Shown one piece after another: positions 17,682-25,890 of a stretch of DNA of 27,203 nucleotides. Position numbers and translations under genes: made by a program. The number at the start of each line of letters is the position of its first letter. Position 1 is the stretch's first letter. Source of the DNA: CAYUAI01 sp964442745 (GTDB lineage: Bacteria > Pseudomonadota > Gammaproteobacteria > S012-40); the NCBI GenBank assembly GCA_964442745.1, contig CAYUAI010000057.1, positions 1 to 27,203 of the forward strand, written 5' to 3'. The notes beneath the pieces were generated by a model, which ran no database searches, was not told the origin of the DNA, and saw only the letters and a program-made list of their open reading frames with translations.

Positions 17682-18444
17682 TCTGAATTGGGGATTGTAA
17701 AAACCAGATCTGATAGAGGGAGATAATGATCTGCATTGCCCAGGCGAACCCTAATATGGCACCAGCGATCACGACGGTATAAGCGTATATCGGATCCCAT
17801 TTAGTTAAAAACCAAGCAGCGATATCAGAAAAAATAGCGATAAATGGTAACAGCGTTAACATATGTTGAAACCACGGTGGTAACATGGCGAAGCGGAATA
17901 CAAGGCCGATACCAAGCGCAACTAATGCAATACCAAACAAGTGAATGTGTGATACTTTCATCAAACTGTGCAATGAAACACCGGTGTCTACATTCGCCAC
18001 CTGCTTGACACTTTCAAAACTGGCCAAATCTGGAATTTGCAATCCAGAGGAGGCACTGTGACAAACGATACAACGTTCGGCAAAAATGGGCTGAATCGTG
18101 CGTTTATAACCCTCTTCTGATGCACCGGACTTTAACCATTCAACAACACGGTGACGTTGTTCAATTTCAATATTACCGGCCATGGGACCACGTATCGCCG
18201 ACTCTAGCCGCGTACCACTACGGTTGCCATAATAGTTCTCGGCGATATCTTCGACTGACAGCCCCGATTTTCCATCAATACCATCGTAGCTGGTATAAAG
18301 ATAGCTCAGAGCCATCAGGTACGCGACCCCGGCCAGCAATAGAAAGGAAGTATAGAGCAATTTCTCGTTGAAGGTGCAATCGTAGAAACGCCGTGGCCGA
18401 ATGGCCGGGCAGTCCTGATCGAGCATTCGACTCTCTTTCGTCAT
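17656..18444 (-). CDS. Four-helix membrane protein with one haem c site
   Basis: The 262-residue protein has one N-terminal membrane segment (~29-48) and a periplasmic domain carrying a single haem c motif CIVCH (125-129) in RTIQPIFAERCIVCHSASSG, the planctomycete-type cytochrome signature. Three more membrane segments follow (~166-188, 190-213 and 221-246). Two His residues (SHIHLF, 166 and 168) stand at the start of the second helix and another (FQHML) near the third; they could ligate haem. It is likely a membrane-bound electron-transfer protein. I know homologues only as uncharacterised or misnamed proteins. ATG 18444 has a strong ribosome site (AGGAGAGA). Its end overlaps the cfa start by 26 nt and it lies 72 nt behind glgX, so it may be co-transcribed with either. 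Function is unknown. Confidence 0.8.
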   Translation of the reverse strand: MTKESRMLDQDCPAIRPRRFYDCTFNEKLLYTSFLLLAGVAYLMALSYLYTSYDGIDGKSGLSVEDIAENYYGNRSGTRLESAIRGPMAGNIEIEQRHRVVEWLKSGASEEGYKRTIQPIFAERCIVCHSASSGLQIPDLASFESVKQVANVDTGVSLHSLMKVSHIHLFGIALVALGIGLVFRFAMLPPWFQHMLTLLPFIAIFSDIAAWFLTKWDPIYAYTVVIAGAILGFAWAMQIIISLYQIWFLQSPIQNEDQADEQ

Positions 18445-18516
18445 CGCGTATTCTCTCCTTTATTTTTTATTCCTTAAACCCGAGTGCAAAATGTCCGATT
18501 TACTGCATGCCCATTT

Positions 18517-20607
18517 CTAAAGTGAGTGACCCGCATAAAGTACTATCAGCGAACGGGCTTTCACTAAGCTCCGCTCTACTTGTGTCAATGGATACGTTTG
18601 CATCGGATCATAACCTGTCTTTGGAACAGACTGCGTGGTATCTAACAGCACTCGCCAAGTACCCCTCGATGGTGGTGCGAGCAGTCGAAAAGTCACATCA
18701 GCCAACGTGGCATTAAATAATAAACTAAGCGCTTCTCCTGCATTTTTTTGGTCTATAATCTTGCAGCCTAACAAGCCATAGGGTCCATGCCAATCAGGAG
18801 GCGCCAAGTTATCGCCAAACCATTGAATCTCTTGTGCCGTGTAAAACTGCTCAGCACGCAACACGGGCAATCGCTGCCGCAATTTGATCATTGCACACAC
18901 AAACCGAAATAGTTCCTGGTGTTGTTGCAAAAATTCCCAGTTAAACCATGACAGTTCATTGTCTTGACAGTAGGCATTATTATTACCTTGTTGCGTACGT
19001 TGGAACTCATCACCACCTAACAACATGGGTACACCTCGTGATAAGAATAAGGTGGCGATCATGTTTTTTATTTGTTGCAAACGTAAACGCTCTATTGTCG
19101 AATCATCACTCGGGCCTTCGACACCATAATTGGCACTGTAGTTATCATTGCTACCATCCGCATTATTCTCAGCATTCGCCAAATTATGCTTTTCAGCATA
19201 ACTGACCAAATCGTTAAGCGTAAAACCATCATGGCAGGTAATAAAATTAACACTATGAATCGGCGATTTACCGCCATATTGATAAATATCAGCACTGCCA
19301 CACAAGCGACTGGCCAGGGCGCCACTCATTCCCGCATCACCTCGCCAAAAACGACGTATATCATCGCGATAACGGCCATTCCACTCCGACCAGCGTAAAC
19401 CTGGAAAACTACCCACTTGATAAGCACCCGCCGCATCCCAAGCTTCTGCAATTAGTTTAACATCACGCAGAATTGGATCTTCAGCGATACGTTCCAATAA
19501 AGGTGGATTAGGCAATAAATTTCCATGTCGATCCCGACCCAGCACCGATGCTAAATCGAACCGAAATCCATCCACATGCATTTCCATCACCCAATAGCGC
19601 AAACAATCCAGAATATAATCACGCACTACCGGGTGATTGCAATTCAGCGTATTGCCGGTACCGGAATAATTTCGATAATACCGTTGGTCATTTTCATCCA
19701 ATAGATAATAGACGCGATTATCTAAACCACGAAAATTAAGCGTTGGCCCAAGGTGATTGCCTTCCGCTGTATGATTAAACACAATATCAAGAATCACTTC
19801 AATACTAGCATGATGGAGTTCCTTCACCATAGTTTTGAATTCTCTGACTTGACAACCCCAATGACGGCGGCTGGCATAACTTTCCTTAGGGGCAAAAAAA
19901 CTAACGGTACTGTAACCCCAGTAATTGCGCAGAGGCTCTCCAGTCACAGGGTTGTAGCGCATCAATTCATTTTCACAAAACTCTTGCACCGGCATCAATT
20001 CAAGCGCCGTGATACCGAGGGATTGAAAATAAGGAATTTTCTCTATCACACCTAAAAAGGTACCCGGATACTGAGTTGCCGAAGAGGGATGTATCGTCAA
20101 GCCACGCACATGGGTCTCATAAATCACGGTATCGCTCCAAGAATGCTTAAGCAGATGATCCCCTTGCCAATCAAACATATCATGGCTCACCAATCCTTTG
20201 GCTTTCCACCGACTATCATTAATGGTCTCTGAATCCCGGCCACAAAGACAAGCAAAGTCCCAGCAGTCGGTTCCCACTAAACTATGAGCATAAGGATCAA
20301 GCAAAATTTTATTTTGGTTAAAACGATATCCTTGTTCTGGCTGATAATGCCCATCAGCACACCAGGCATAGATAACTCCAGCTCCGATCCCCTTGACCCA
20401 CACATGCCAAATATCACCGGTACGATGCCGCCCCGGATCGAGCCGAATTGTTTGAGAAGGAGCCCCATCGGTCGGCTCATCGAACAACAATAAACTCAGT
20501 TGGGTGGCATGACGGCTAAATATCGCGAAATTAGTGCCATCACAACGTTCAATCGAGCCTAACGGTAGGGCTGTACCTTCCTTAATTTCAACCACGTTAT
20601 CTAACAT
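18517..20607 (-). CDS. glgX: Glycogen debranching enzyme GlgX (isoamylase-type, GH13)
   Basis: This enzyme would hydrolyse alpha-1,6 branches of limit-dextrin glycogen in the cytoplasm. I choose ATG 20607 (696 aa), with GGCAGG upstream and an 11-base overlap with the DUF2934 gene; a longer in-frame start at 20718 would read through that gene. An N-terminal CBM48-like domain (SIERCDGTNFAIFSRHATQL) precedes the GH13 barrel. All four GH13 regions are present: ILDIVFNHTAEG, VDGFRFDLA (nucleophile D351), LIAEAWD (acid/base E388) and FITCHDGFT (D460). A C-terminal beta domain closes it. Other glycogen genes (glgA, B, C, P) are not in the window. TreX/isoamylase activity is the alternative. Confidence 0.95.
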   Translation of the reverse strand: MLDNVVEIKEGTALPLGSIERCDGTNFAIFSRHATQLSLLLFDEPTDGAPSQTIRLDPGRHRTGDIWHVWVKGIGAGVIYAWCADGHYQPEQGYRFNQNKILLDPYAHSLVGTDCWDFACLCGRDSETINDSRWKAKGLVSHDMFDWQGDHLLKHSWSDTVIYETHVRGLTIHPSSATQYPGTFLGVIEKIPYFQSLGITALELMPVQEFCENELMRYNPVTGEPLRNYWGYSTVSFFAPKESYASRRHWGCQVREFKTMVKELHHASIEVILDIVFNHTAEGNHLGPTLNFRGLDNRVYYLLDENDQRYYRNYSGTGNTLNCNHPVVRDYILDCLRYWVMEMHVDGFRFDLASVLGRDRHGNLLPNPPLLERIAEDPILRDVKLIAEAWDAAGAYQVGSFPGLRWSEWNGRYRDDIRRFWRGDAGMSGALASRLCGSADIYQYGGKSPIHSVNFITCHDGFTLNDLVSYAEKHNLANAENNADGSNDNYSANYGVEGPSDDSTIERLRLQQIKNMIATLFLSRGVPMLLGGDEFQRTQQGNNNAYCQDNELSWFNWEFLQQHQELFRFVCAMIKLRQRLPVLRAEQFYTAQEIQWFGDNLAPPDWHGPYGLLGCKIIDQKNAGEALSLLFNATLADVTFRLLAPPSRGTWRVLLDTTQSVPKTGYDPMQTYPLTQVERSLVKARSLIVLYAGHSL

Positions 20608-20878
20608 CGCCTGCCGCGATTTGGTTATCCACTTGCGCCTCGGCTTGTAACCAATCATCCATGACTGCCACGCCTTCAAATCCCCGTTGTTCAGCCATTG
20701 CATAAGCAGCTTCAGCAATCATTTGATGGCGTTTTTCAGCCGTAATCACGCGACTGGGGGCAACAGGTGAGGATGAAGTCGAAGTAGATTCCGGTGGCAT
20801 TTCCGATGTCATTTGTTGCTTACTGGAAACGGTTTTAATTACTTTTTTTGCATTAGGCGTTTCGACTTTTTGTGCCAT
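20597..20878 (-). CDS. DUF2934 domain protein
   Basis: I choose ATG 20878 (93 aa), which has AGGAG 7 nt upstream; an open stretch to 20974 lacks a ribosome site. The first ~50 residues are Lys/Ser/Thr/Pro-rich and probably disordered. The C-terminal ~35 residues form the DUF2934 motif (RHQMIAEAAYAMAEQRGFEG, then a DDWLQAE helix). DUF2934 proteins are small, of unknown role, and are often found beside glycogen or trehalose genes. Here the gene overlaps glgX by 11 bases, so translation is probably coupled. A regulatory or binding role in glycogen metabolism is inference only. Confidence 0.82.
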   Translation of the reverse strand: MAQKVETPNAKKVIKTVSSKQQMTSEMPPESTSTSSSPVAPSRVITAEKRHQMIAEAAYAMAEQRGFEGVAVMDDWLQAEAQVDNQIAAGDVR

Positions 20879-20912
20879 ACTATTTCTCCTTAGTGTAATA
20901 TCGTTATGGCTA

Positions 20913-20942
20913 AATAAAGCTGATGTAGCGTCACTTGAACAA
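20913..20942 (-). promoter_or_regulatory. Weak candidate promoter of DUF2934-glgX
   Basis: Minus-strand TTGTTC (20937-20942), 18 bases, then TTTATT (20913-20918), ending 34 bases before the DUF2934 ATG. Both boxes are imperfect; this is the best match in the leader. Confidence 0.22.
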
Positions 20943-20974
20943 TGACGTACCCCAGCGACTAAGGAATGAGGCAT

Positions 20975-21290
20975 TTATTAAAATACCCATCTTGCTGGTC
21001 TTTTTGCCCGTATTTTCCACGGCCCCGTCGGTTACCTAGCCCACTAGGCGCCCCACAGGGCCGTGAAAACTACAAACAAAAATCCGGCGCAATATCGGTA
21101 CTTTAACTTCAGCCTTATCCCTAAAACCAATACAGCGATTGCCACTGCCGAACCTCTGGCCTATCTTTCCATATTGATTAGATACTGTTTTTTTCAATGA
21201 GCTTATCGTGCATGGATTGTTTAATGTCAGCCCCTTCAGAACCCAGACATATTGATCAACAATCAATTTAGCTATATTCTAAAGGCTGTT
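20975..21290. other. Intergenic region with a strong imperfect hairpin
   Basis: No gene is supported here. A long inverted repeat, TTTTCCACGGCCC (21013-21025) against GGGCCGTGAAAA (21058-21069), with one bulged base, encloses a smaller CCTAG/CTAGG hairpin. It is GC-rich in AT-rich surroundings. A 76-codon minus-strand ORF (21036-21266) crosses it but has no ribosome site and ends in the hairpin; a further open stretch in another frame continues to about 20935. No T run follows on either strand, so it is not a standard terminator. It may be a structured RNA leader of the DUF2934 gene or a dispersed repeat. Confidence 0.5.
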
Positions 21291-22529
21291 TTAAAATGCA
21301 ATTTCTGCTTGTAGAGTTACCATATTGTCATCGTCTTTCGAAGTCGGGCCATCTTTGGTCCAATATTCGATAAAAGCGCGGGCATTCTCTGTGAAATAAT
21401 AGGCAAGTTGTGCGGTGATTTCATTAAAATCATCTTGGCCATCATTTTTTTGGTAACTGTCAATCCGTAACAGAGGAACAAAGGAAGGGCGACCATTTTG
21501 AATGAAGGCATAACGTGCTTCTATATAAGTAGCATTATTCTCTACGTTAGCTGTTGCAGTACTATTGTCGTCTTTTGTTTGCAAAAAGGCCCCCATCAGG
21601 CGAATATTGCCAATATCTGCTTGGGCATCAATGCCAGTACGAGAAAAATCACGATCAGCATCGCAGTTATCTCTAGAGACTTCACAAGTGCCATTAACCG
21701 TGATTAGACCAATCATGATATCCGGAGTGACATCGACGGCTAAGCGACCAATTAGCGCATGACTATCTTCGCCTTCAGTATCACCTTTGACACCGCTCGC
21801 CCCCACACTATAAAAAATATTATCCATCGGCCTGCCATAAAGCGTGATATTTTGTCGAGCATCACGCAACCGTCCATTATTGTCTGCGCCACCAAAACGC
21901 TGGTTGATGATTGAAGCACGGTTACGCGTTAATTTACGAGCATTACTGAATACATCATAAGGGTCGCTGCCAGTGATACCTCCCCATGAAACCTGTAGAT
22001 TAATGGCTTCGTCTACATGATATCCGATTGCTGCAGACGTTACTTCGACGTTAAAATCGGCATCATCTTCAGCTTCGAGTTCGAACCATCCAGAAAATTT
22101 TCTAGCCATTGTACCTGCGACCATTATTTCCACTTCATGAAGGGCGCGTATTTTTTTTGCGCCTTTATCTGATTTCTCAAAAGGTCTTGCTTTGATCATC
22201 GCAGTAACAGGAAAATCTTGATCCCAATTCATGAAACCTGACTCTTCATCTCTAGCTAAACGATAACCGTTCTCTTTAAATTTTCGCCCTACCGAATTCA
22301 ATGCTGGCCAAGCATTGTGACAGTTACTGCATTCAGTTTGATGCTTGCGCGCAAAGGCAGGAATCGCCTGCGCCGTATTAATTATTAGAAAACTGATAAT
22401 CCATGTTGATGCGATTAACCAGTTGGTTTTGAGTAATTTTGAGTGATTAGAAATGGGTGAAGACAAGCGGAAGTTATTACGAGCCCACTCCTTATTACAT
22501 GAGTGTAAAAGACAGGGATTGCTATTCAT
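21291..22529 (-). CDS. Outer-membrane cytochrome-porin, Cyc2-like
   Basis: This 412-residue protein has a Sec signal with an unusually long leading part (cleavage likely after NTAQA, residue 55). A short haem domain follows with one c-type site ECSNCH (CxxCH 67-71) in the pattern IPAFARKHQTECSNCHNAWP then LNSVGRKFKENGY. The remaining ~300 residues are alternating beta strands ending in aromatic F (LQAEIAF), typical of an outer-membrane barrel. This is the architecture of Cyc2, the fused cytochrome-porin that oxidises extracellular Fe(II). The FAR-x-CxxCH-x-P-x-LN-x-G-x-FK motif is also shared with uncharacterised relatives, so the electron donor is not proven. ATG 22529 has AGGAATG upstream. 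It is the last gene of the copA operon, 38 nt behind the small cytochrome, its probable periplasmic partner. Confidence 0.75.
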   Translation of the reverse strand: MNSNPCLLHSCNKEWARNNFRLSSPISNHSKLLKTNWLIASTWIISFLIINTAQAIPAFARKHQTECSNCHNAWPALNSVGRKFKENGYRLARDEESGFMNWDQDFPVTAMIKARPFEKSDKGAKKIRALHEVEIMVAGTMARKFSGWFELEAEDDADFNVEVTSAAIGYHVDEAINLQVSWGGITGSDPYDVFSNARKLTRNRASIINQRFGGADNNGRLRDARQNITLYGRPMDNIFYSVGASGVKGDTEGEDSHALIGRLAVDVTPDIMIGLITVNGTCEVSRDNCDADRDFSRTGIDAQADIGNIRLMGAFLQTKDDNSTATANVENNATYIEARYAFIQNGRPSFVPLLRIDSYQKNDGQDDFNEITAQLAYYFTENARAFIEYWTKDGPTSKDDDNMVTLQAEIAF

Positions 22530-22567
22530 TGTTTCATTCCTAAAATAAGTAAGTAACTATTTTTCAA

Positions 22568-22858
22568 CTACTGCTGATTTTTCAACAAATAGTTGACAAC
22601 TACTTCTATTTCAGCATCACTTAGTTTTCCATTGAAACTCGGCATTGATTTTTCACCCTTAATGATAACTGTACGTAATACCGATTTTTCTTGACTCATA
22701 GTTTTGACTGCCGGGCCTATTTTTTTCTTATCAATATCATGACAAAGCGCACATTTTTTCTTGAATAATTCCGCTCCATCAGGCGTTTCCGATGCCAGCG
22801 TAGTCAATGGGACACTGACCAGTAAAGCCGTTAACCATATCGTGGTGTATTTCTTCAT
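22568..22858 (-). CDS. Small periplasmic class I cytochrome c
   Basis: This 96-residue protein has a Sec signal (KKYTTIWLTALLVSVPLTTLA, cut before SETPD), haem motif KKCALCHDI and a downstream axial Met in GEKSMPSFNGKLSD, ending with the helix VVVNYLLKNQQ. It has the size and order of a monohaem cytochrome c5/c551-type carrier. ATG 22858 is preceded by GAGAGA. It lies 16 nt behind the ICMT-like gene and 38 nt before the Cyc2-like porin-cytochrome, so it is a likely electron acceptor for the latter. Confidence 0.92.
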   Translation of the reverse strand: MKKYTTIWLTALLVSVPLTTLASETPDGAELFKKKCALCHDIDKKKIGPAVKTMSQEKSVLRTVIIKGEKSMPSFNGKLSDAEIEVVVNYLLKNQQ

Positions 22859-22874
22859 TTCAATTCTCTCTCTT

Positions 22875-23237
22875 TCAATTAGTAAATGAACATACGTTAT
22901 TTTTTATTTTACAAAAAAAATCAATGGCGAAAAAATCCGGTATTTTACGCGCATAAACCACATAGGCTTCACCGAATTCGGCTAACGCGCATCGCTCTTC
23001 AACTTTGGCTAAATACACATAAGCGAAGTAAAGTATTGGGACCATCAAACCCGTCAGCGGGTATCCATACATTTCAGCAAACAATGCGACCAAAAAAACA
23101 GTGACCACCCCCATGTTGCGCCACTCTTGATTGCCTCGTGGCTTGAGAAAACTTAACATGAAAGATAAAAATAGAGCGACATTAAAAACGGCAACGACCC
23201 ACATGCCATAGGAGTATCCACCATCACCGAGCATCAT
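22875..23237 (-). CDS. ICMT-like membrane methyltransferase, middle part missing
   Basis: The ends match isoprenylcysteine carboxyl methyltransferase-like (PEMT/ICMT) bacterial membrane proteins that often sit near copper ATPases. The N terminus has LSFLKPRGNQEWRNMGVVTV and FLVALFAEMYGYPLT; the C terminus has FAYVYLAKVEERCALAEFGE and AYVVYARKIPDFF. These proteins are usually about 200-220 residues. Here only 120 remain and the two ends are joined in frame near residue 64 (PLTG|LMVPI), so roughly 100 residues, including the GPY-x-RHP-x-Y SAM-binding core, are absent. The protein is therefore probably inactive as an enzyme, or the join is an assembly error. The last residues (CKIKNNVCSFTN) also differ from the family. 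ATG 23237 has AGGAG. It lies 18 nt behind copA. Confidence 0.75.
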   Translation of the reverse strand: MMLGDGGYSYGMWVVAVFNVALFLSFMLSFLKPRGNQEWRNMGVVTVFLVALFAEMYGYPLTGLMVPILYFAYVYLAKVEERCALAEFGEAYVVYARKIPDFFAIDFFCKIKNNVCSFTN

Positions 23238-23255
23238 TATTCTCCTTGTTAAAGG

Positions 23256-25700
23256 TTATAGTTTCACTTGACGCAAGCGCAAGGCATTGACAATCACCGA
23301 GACTGAGCTAAAACTCATCGCCGCCGCCGCGATAATGGGTGAGAGCAATAAGCCAAAGAAAGGATAAAGCACGCCGGCCGCAATCGGTACACCGGCCGCG
23401 TTATATATAAAGGCAAAAAAGAGGTTCTGACGAATATTGCGCATGGTAACATGGCTGAGGCGACGGGCTCGCACAATACCGAGCAAATCACCCTTAACTA
23501 GGGTGACTCCCGCACTTTCCATCGCGACATCAGTGCCAGTACCCATAGCGATACCAACTTGGGCCTGGGCTAAAGCGGGGGCATCGTTAATACCGTCACC
23601 CGCCATGGCAACAATGTAACCTTCTACCTGGAGCTGTTTGACCACCTCGGCTTTCTGCTCGGGTAATACCTCAGCCTGAACCTGGTCGATATCCAGTTTG
23701 GCGGCGACCGCTTCGGCTGTCTTGCGGCTATCACCGGTGAGCATGACCACTCGGATGCCTTCGCCATGCAGGTCACGAATCGCTTCGGGGGTAGTCTCTT
23801 TAATGGGATCGGCTACGCCGATTAGTCCGGCCGCCTTACCGTCCACCGCCAGCAGCATGACGGTCTGGCCTTCGGTACGCTGACGATCGGCCTGCTGTGG
23901 CAAATCAATCGCATCGATGCCGAGACTCTCTAATAGTTTGAGGTTACCCAGCACTACCTTGCGGCCATCAACCGTACCGGTGACACCTTTGCCCGTGACT
24001 GACTGAAAGTTATCGGCCTGAGTCAGTTCCACATCTCTCTCTTTAGCCCCCTGCACAATGGCTTCAGCCAGCGGATGTTCGCTGGCGCGCTCAAGACTAG
24101 CGGCAAGACGTAGATTATCATTTTCTTGAAAATCCCCCATCGCTATCACCGAAACTAGCTTCGGCTTACCTTCCGTCAACGTACCGGTCTTATCCACGAC
24201 CAAGATGTCGACCTTTCTTAATACCTCCAGCGCCTCAGCATTTTTGAACAATACACCCATCATGGCACCTTTGCCAGTGCCAACCATGATCGACATAGGC
24301 GTAGCCAGTCCCAGGGCGCAGGGGCAGGCGATGATTAATACGGCAACGGCATTAATGACGGCGTAGGCAATAGCGGGTTCCGGTCCCCACAGACTCCAGG
24401 TGGTGAAGGTGACAATCGCAATGACAACCACGACCGGCACAAAATAGCCAGAAACAAGATCGACCAGTTTTTGAATCGGGGCGCGGGAACGCTGGGCTTC
24501 GGCGACCATTTTGACGATCTGCGCTAATAGGGTATTTGACCCCACTTTTTCGGCTCGCATCAGTAAACCACCCGTGCCGTTAACCGTGGCACCGATCAAT
24601 CGCTCGCCCACCGCCTTGGCAACGGGGACAGGCTCGCCAGTCACCATGGACTCATCCACATTACTTTCGCCGTCGATGGCGACGCCATCCACTGGAATCT
24701 TTTCGCCAGGACGCACCCGCAGCGTATCGCCGACTTGCACATGCTCCATGGGAATATCCTCTTCCGTCCCATCTTCGCGCACGATACGTGCAGTCTTGGG
24801 CGCCAGTCCCAGCAATAACTTAATGGCAGCGTTGGTCTGGCTGCGCGCTCGCAGCTCCAGTACCTGGCCCAGCAATATCAGTGCAGTAATCACCGCGGCC
24901 GCCTCGAAATAGACCGGCACGACACCCACGTCGTTAAACACCTCGGGCGGAAAAATTCCGGGAAAAACGGTGGCGATAACGCTATAGCTCCAGGCAACCG
25001 ACACACCGAGCCCGATAAGGGTAAACATATTGAGATTGCGTGTGACCACTGACTGTATGGCTCGTATATAAAATATCCAGCCTCCCCAGATCACCACGGG
25101 AGCCGACAGCACCATTTCAATCCACTGACGCAGACTGGGGTCGATCAGTTCGGCCATGCCTTCTGGCCAAAACTCAGCCGCCATGGCGCTGAACAATACC
25201 GGGATGGCGAACAACGTGCTGACCCAGAAGCGACGCGTCATATCGTCCAGCTCGCTGGTATCCTCATCCGCCTCCACCGTCACAGCCTCTAGCGCCATAC
25301 CACACTTGGGGCAACTGCCGGGGTGGTCTTGTACAATCTCAGGATGCATCGGACAAGTATATTCGGTTTTACTTGCGGCGACAGGAACCCCCATAGGTTC
25401 CAGTGCCATCCCACATTTGGGACAATTACCTGGGCCTTGCTGCTGTACTTCAGAATGCATCGGGCAAATATAAATCCCTGCGATTGACTCAACAATACGA
25501 TCAGGTGCATTATCTTGAGACTTCGACTGTTGCAGTTCAAGATAATGCCGAGGTGCTGCCTGAAACTTATCTAGGCAATGCGCACTGCAGAAGTAATAAT
25601 CTTCACTCTCGTGGGAACAATGGTGCTCAGATGGCTCAGATACGTTCATCCCACACACGGGATCAGTCATAATATTTACCTGGACAGCCTGTTCAGTCAT
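23256..25700 (-). CDS. copA: CopA-type Cu+ P1B-ATPase with YHS and two heavy-metal-binding motifs
   Basis: This 814-residue pump exports cytoplasmic Cu+ (or Ag+) to the periplasm using ATP. The N terminus has a YHS domain (~11-55, TDPVCGMNV then FCSAHCLDKF) and two tandem heavy-metal-binding motifs YICPMHSEV...CPKCGMALEP (77-103) and YTCPMHPEI...CPKCGMALEA (114-140); there is no classical GMxCxxC HMA domain. The core has TGEPVPV, the CPC metal site IIACPCALGLATP (C459, C461), the phosphorylation site DKTGTLTEGKP (D503), the SEHPLAEAI loop and GDGINDAPAL. The C-terminal YN and MSFSSVSV residues fit the Cu+ subgroup. ATG 25700 has GAGGG 8 nt upstream. A 51-residue Met/Cys-rich ORF precedes it by 34 nt and an ICMT-like gene follows. 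Confidence 0.95.
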   Translation of the reverse strand: MTEQAVQVNIMTDPVCGMNVSEPSEHHCSHESEDYYFCSAHCLDKFQAAPRHYLELQQSKSQDNAPDRIVESIAGIYICPMHSEVQQQGPGNCPKCGMALEPMGVPVAASKTEYTCPMHPEIVQDHPGSCPKCGMALEAVTVEADEDTSELDDMTRRFWVSTLFAIPVLFSAMAAEFWPEGMAELIDPSLRQWIEMVLSAPVVIWGGWIFYIRAIQSVVTRNLNMFTLIGLGVSVAWSYSVIATVFPGIFPPEVFNDVGVVPVYFEAAAVITALILLGQVLELRARSQTNAAIKLLLGLAPKTARIVREDGTEEDIPMEHVQVGDTLRVRPGEKIPVDGVAIDGESNVDESMVTGEPVPVAKAVGERLIGATVNGTGGLLMRAEKVGSNTLLAQIVKMVAEAQRSRAPIQKLVDLVSGYFVPVVVVIAIVTFTTWSLWGPEPAIAYAVINAVAVLIIACPCALGLATPMSIMVGTGKGAMMGVLFKNAEALEVLRKVDILVVDKTGTLTEGKPKLVSVIAMGDFQENDNLRLAASLERASEHPLAEAIVQGAKERDVELTQADNFQSVTGKGVTGTVDGRKVVLGNLKLLESLGIDAIDLPQQADRQRTEGQTVMLLAVDGKAAGLIGVADPIKETTPEAIRDLHGEGIRVVMLTGDSRKTAEAVAAKLDIDQVQAEVLPEQKAEVVKQLQVEGYIVAMAGDGINDAPALAQAQVGIAMGTGTDVAMESAGVTLVKGDLLGIVRARRLSHVTMRNIRQNLFFAFIYNAAGVPIAAGVLYPFFGLLLSPIIAAAAMSFSSVSVIVNALRLRQVKL

Positions 25701-25734
25701 AAATTTTCCCTCATATTAATAAAAAATGACTTAA

Positions 25735-25890
25735 TCAATTCATATGGTTTTTCTCCACCAATATAAATTGACGCTTCACCATGCTCTGCATCATATCCAT
25801 ACGCTGTTGCATTATTTGTTGACACTGCATTATACATTGACCTTGCAATTCGGCGGAACAAAATTTATCGCCCCAACGCCTCTTATCCAT
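25735..25890 (-). CDS. Small Met/Cys-rich protein (51 aa) upstream of copA
   Basis: This ORF was found by reading the minus strand ahead of copA. ATG 25888-25890 has GAGGA about 8 nt upstream, and the TGA is at 25735-25737, 34 nt before the copA start. The 51-residue product starts MDKRRWGDKFCSAELQGQ and continues into IMQCQQIMQQRMDMMQSM. It has three Cys (11, 19, 23), eight Met including the initiator, one His, and a C-terminal amphipathic tail, with no signal peptide. Thiol and thioether richness next to a Cu+ pump suggests copper binding or sensing in the cytoplasm (inference). I do not recognise a family. The good ribosome site and tight spacing argue for a real gene; the length argues for caution. 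Confidence 0.55.
   Translation of the reverse strand: MDKRRWGDKFCSAELQGQCIMQCQQIMQQRMDMMQSMVKRQFILVEKNHMN

Noticed and set aside
21036..21266. 76-codon minus-strand ORF
   Set aside because: It has no ribosome site, ends inside a strong hairpin and has no recognisable domain. It is described as structured intergenic DNA instead.
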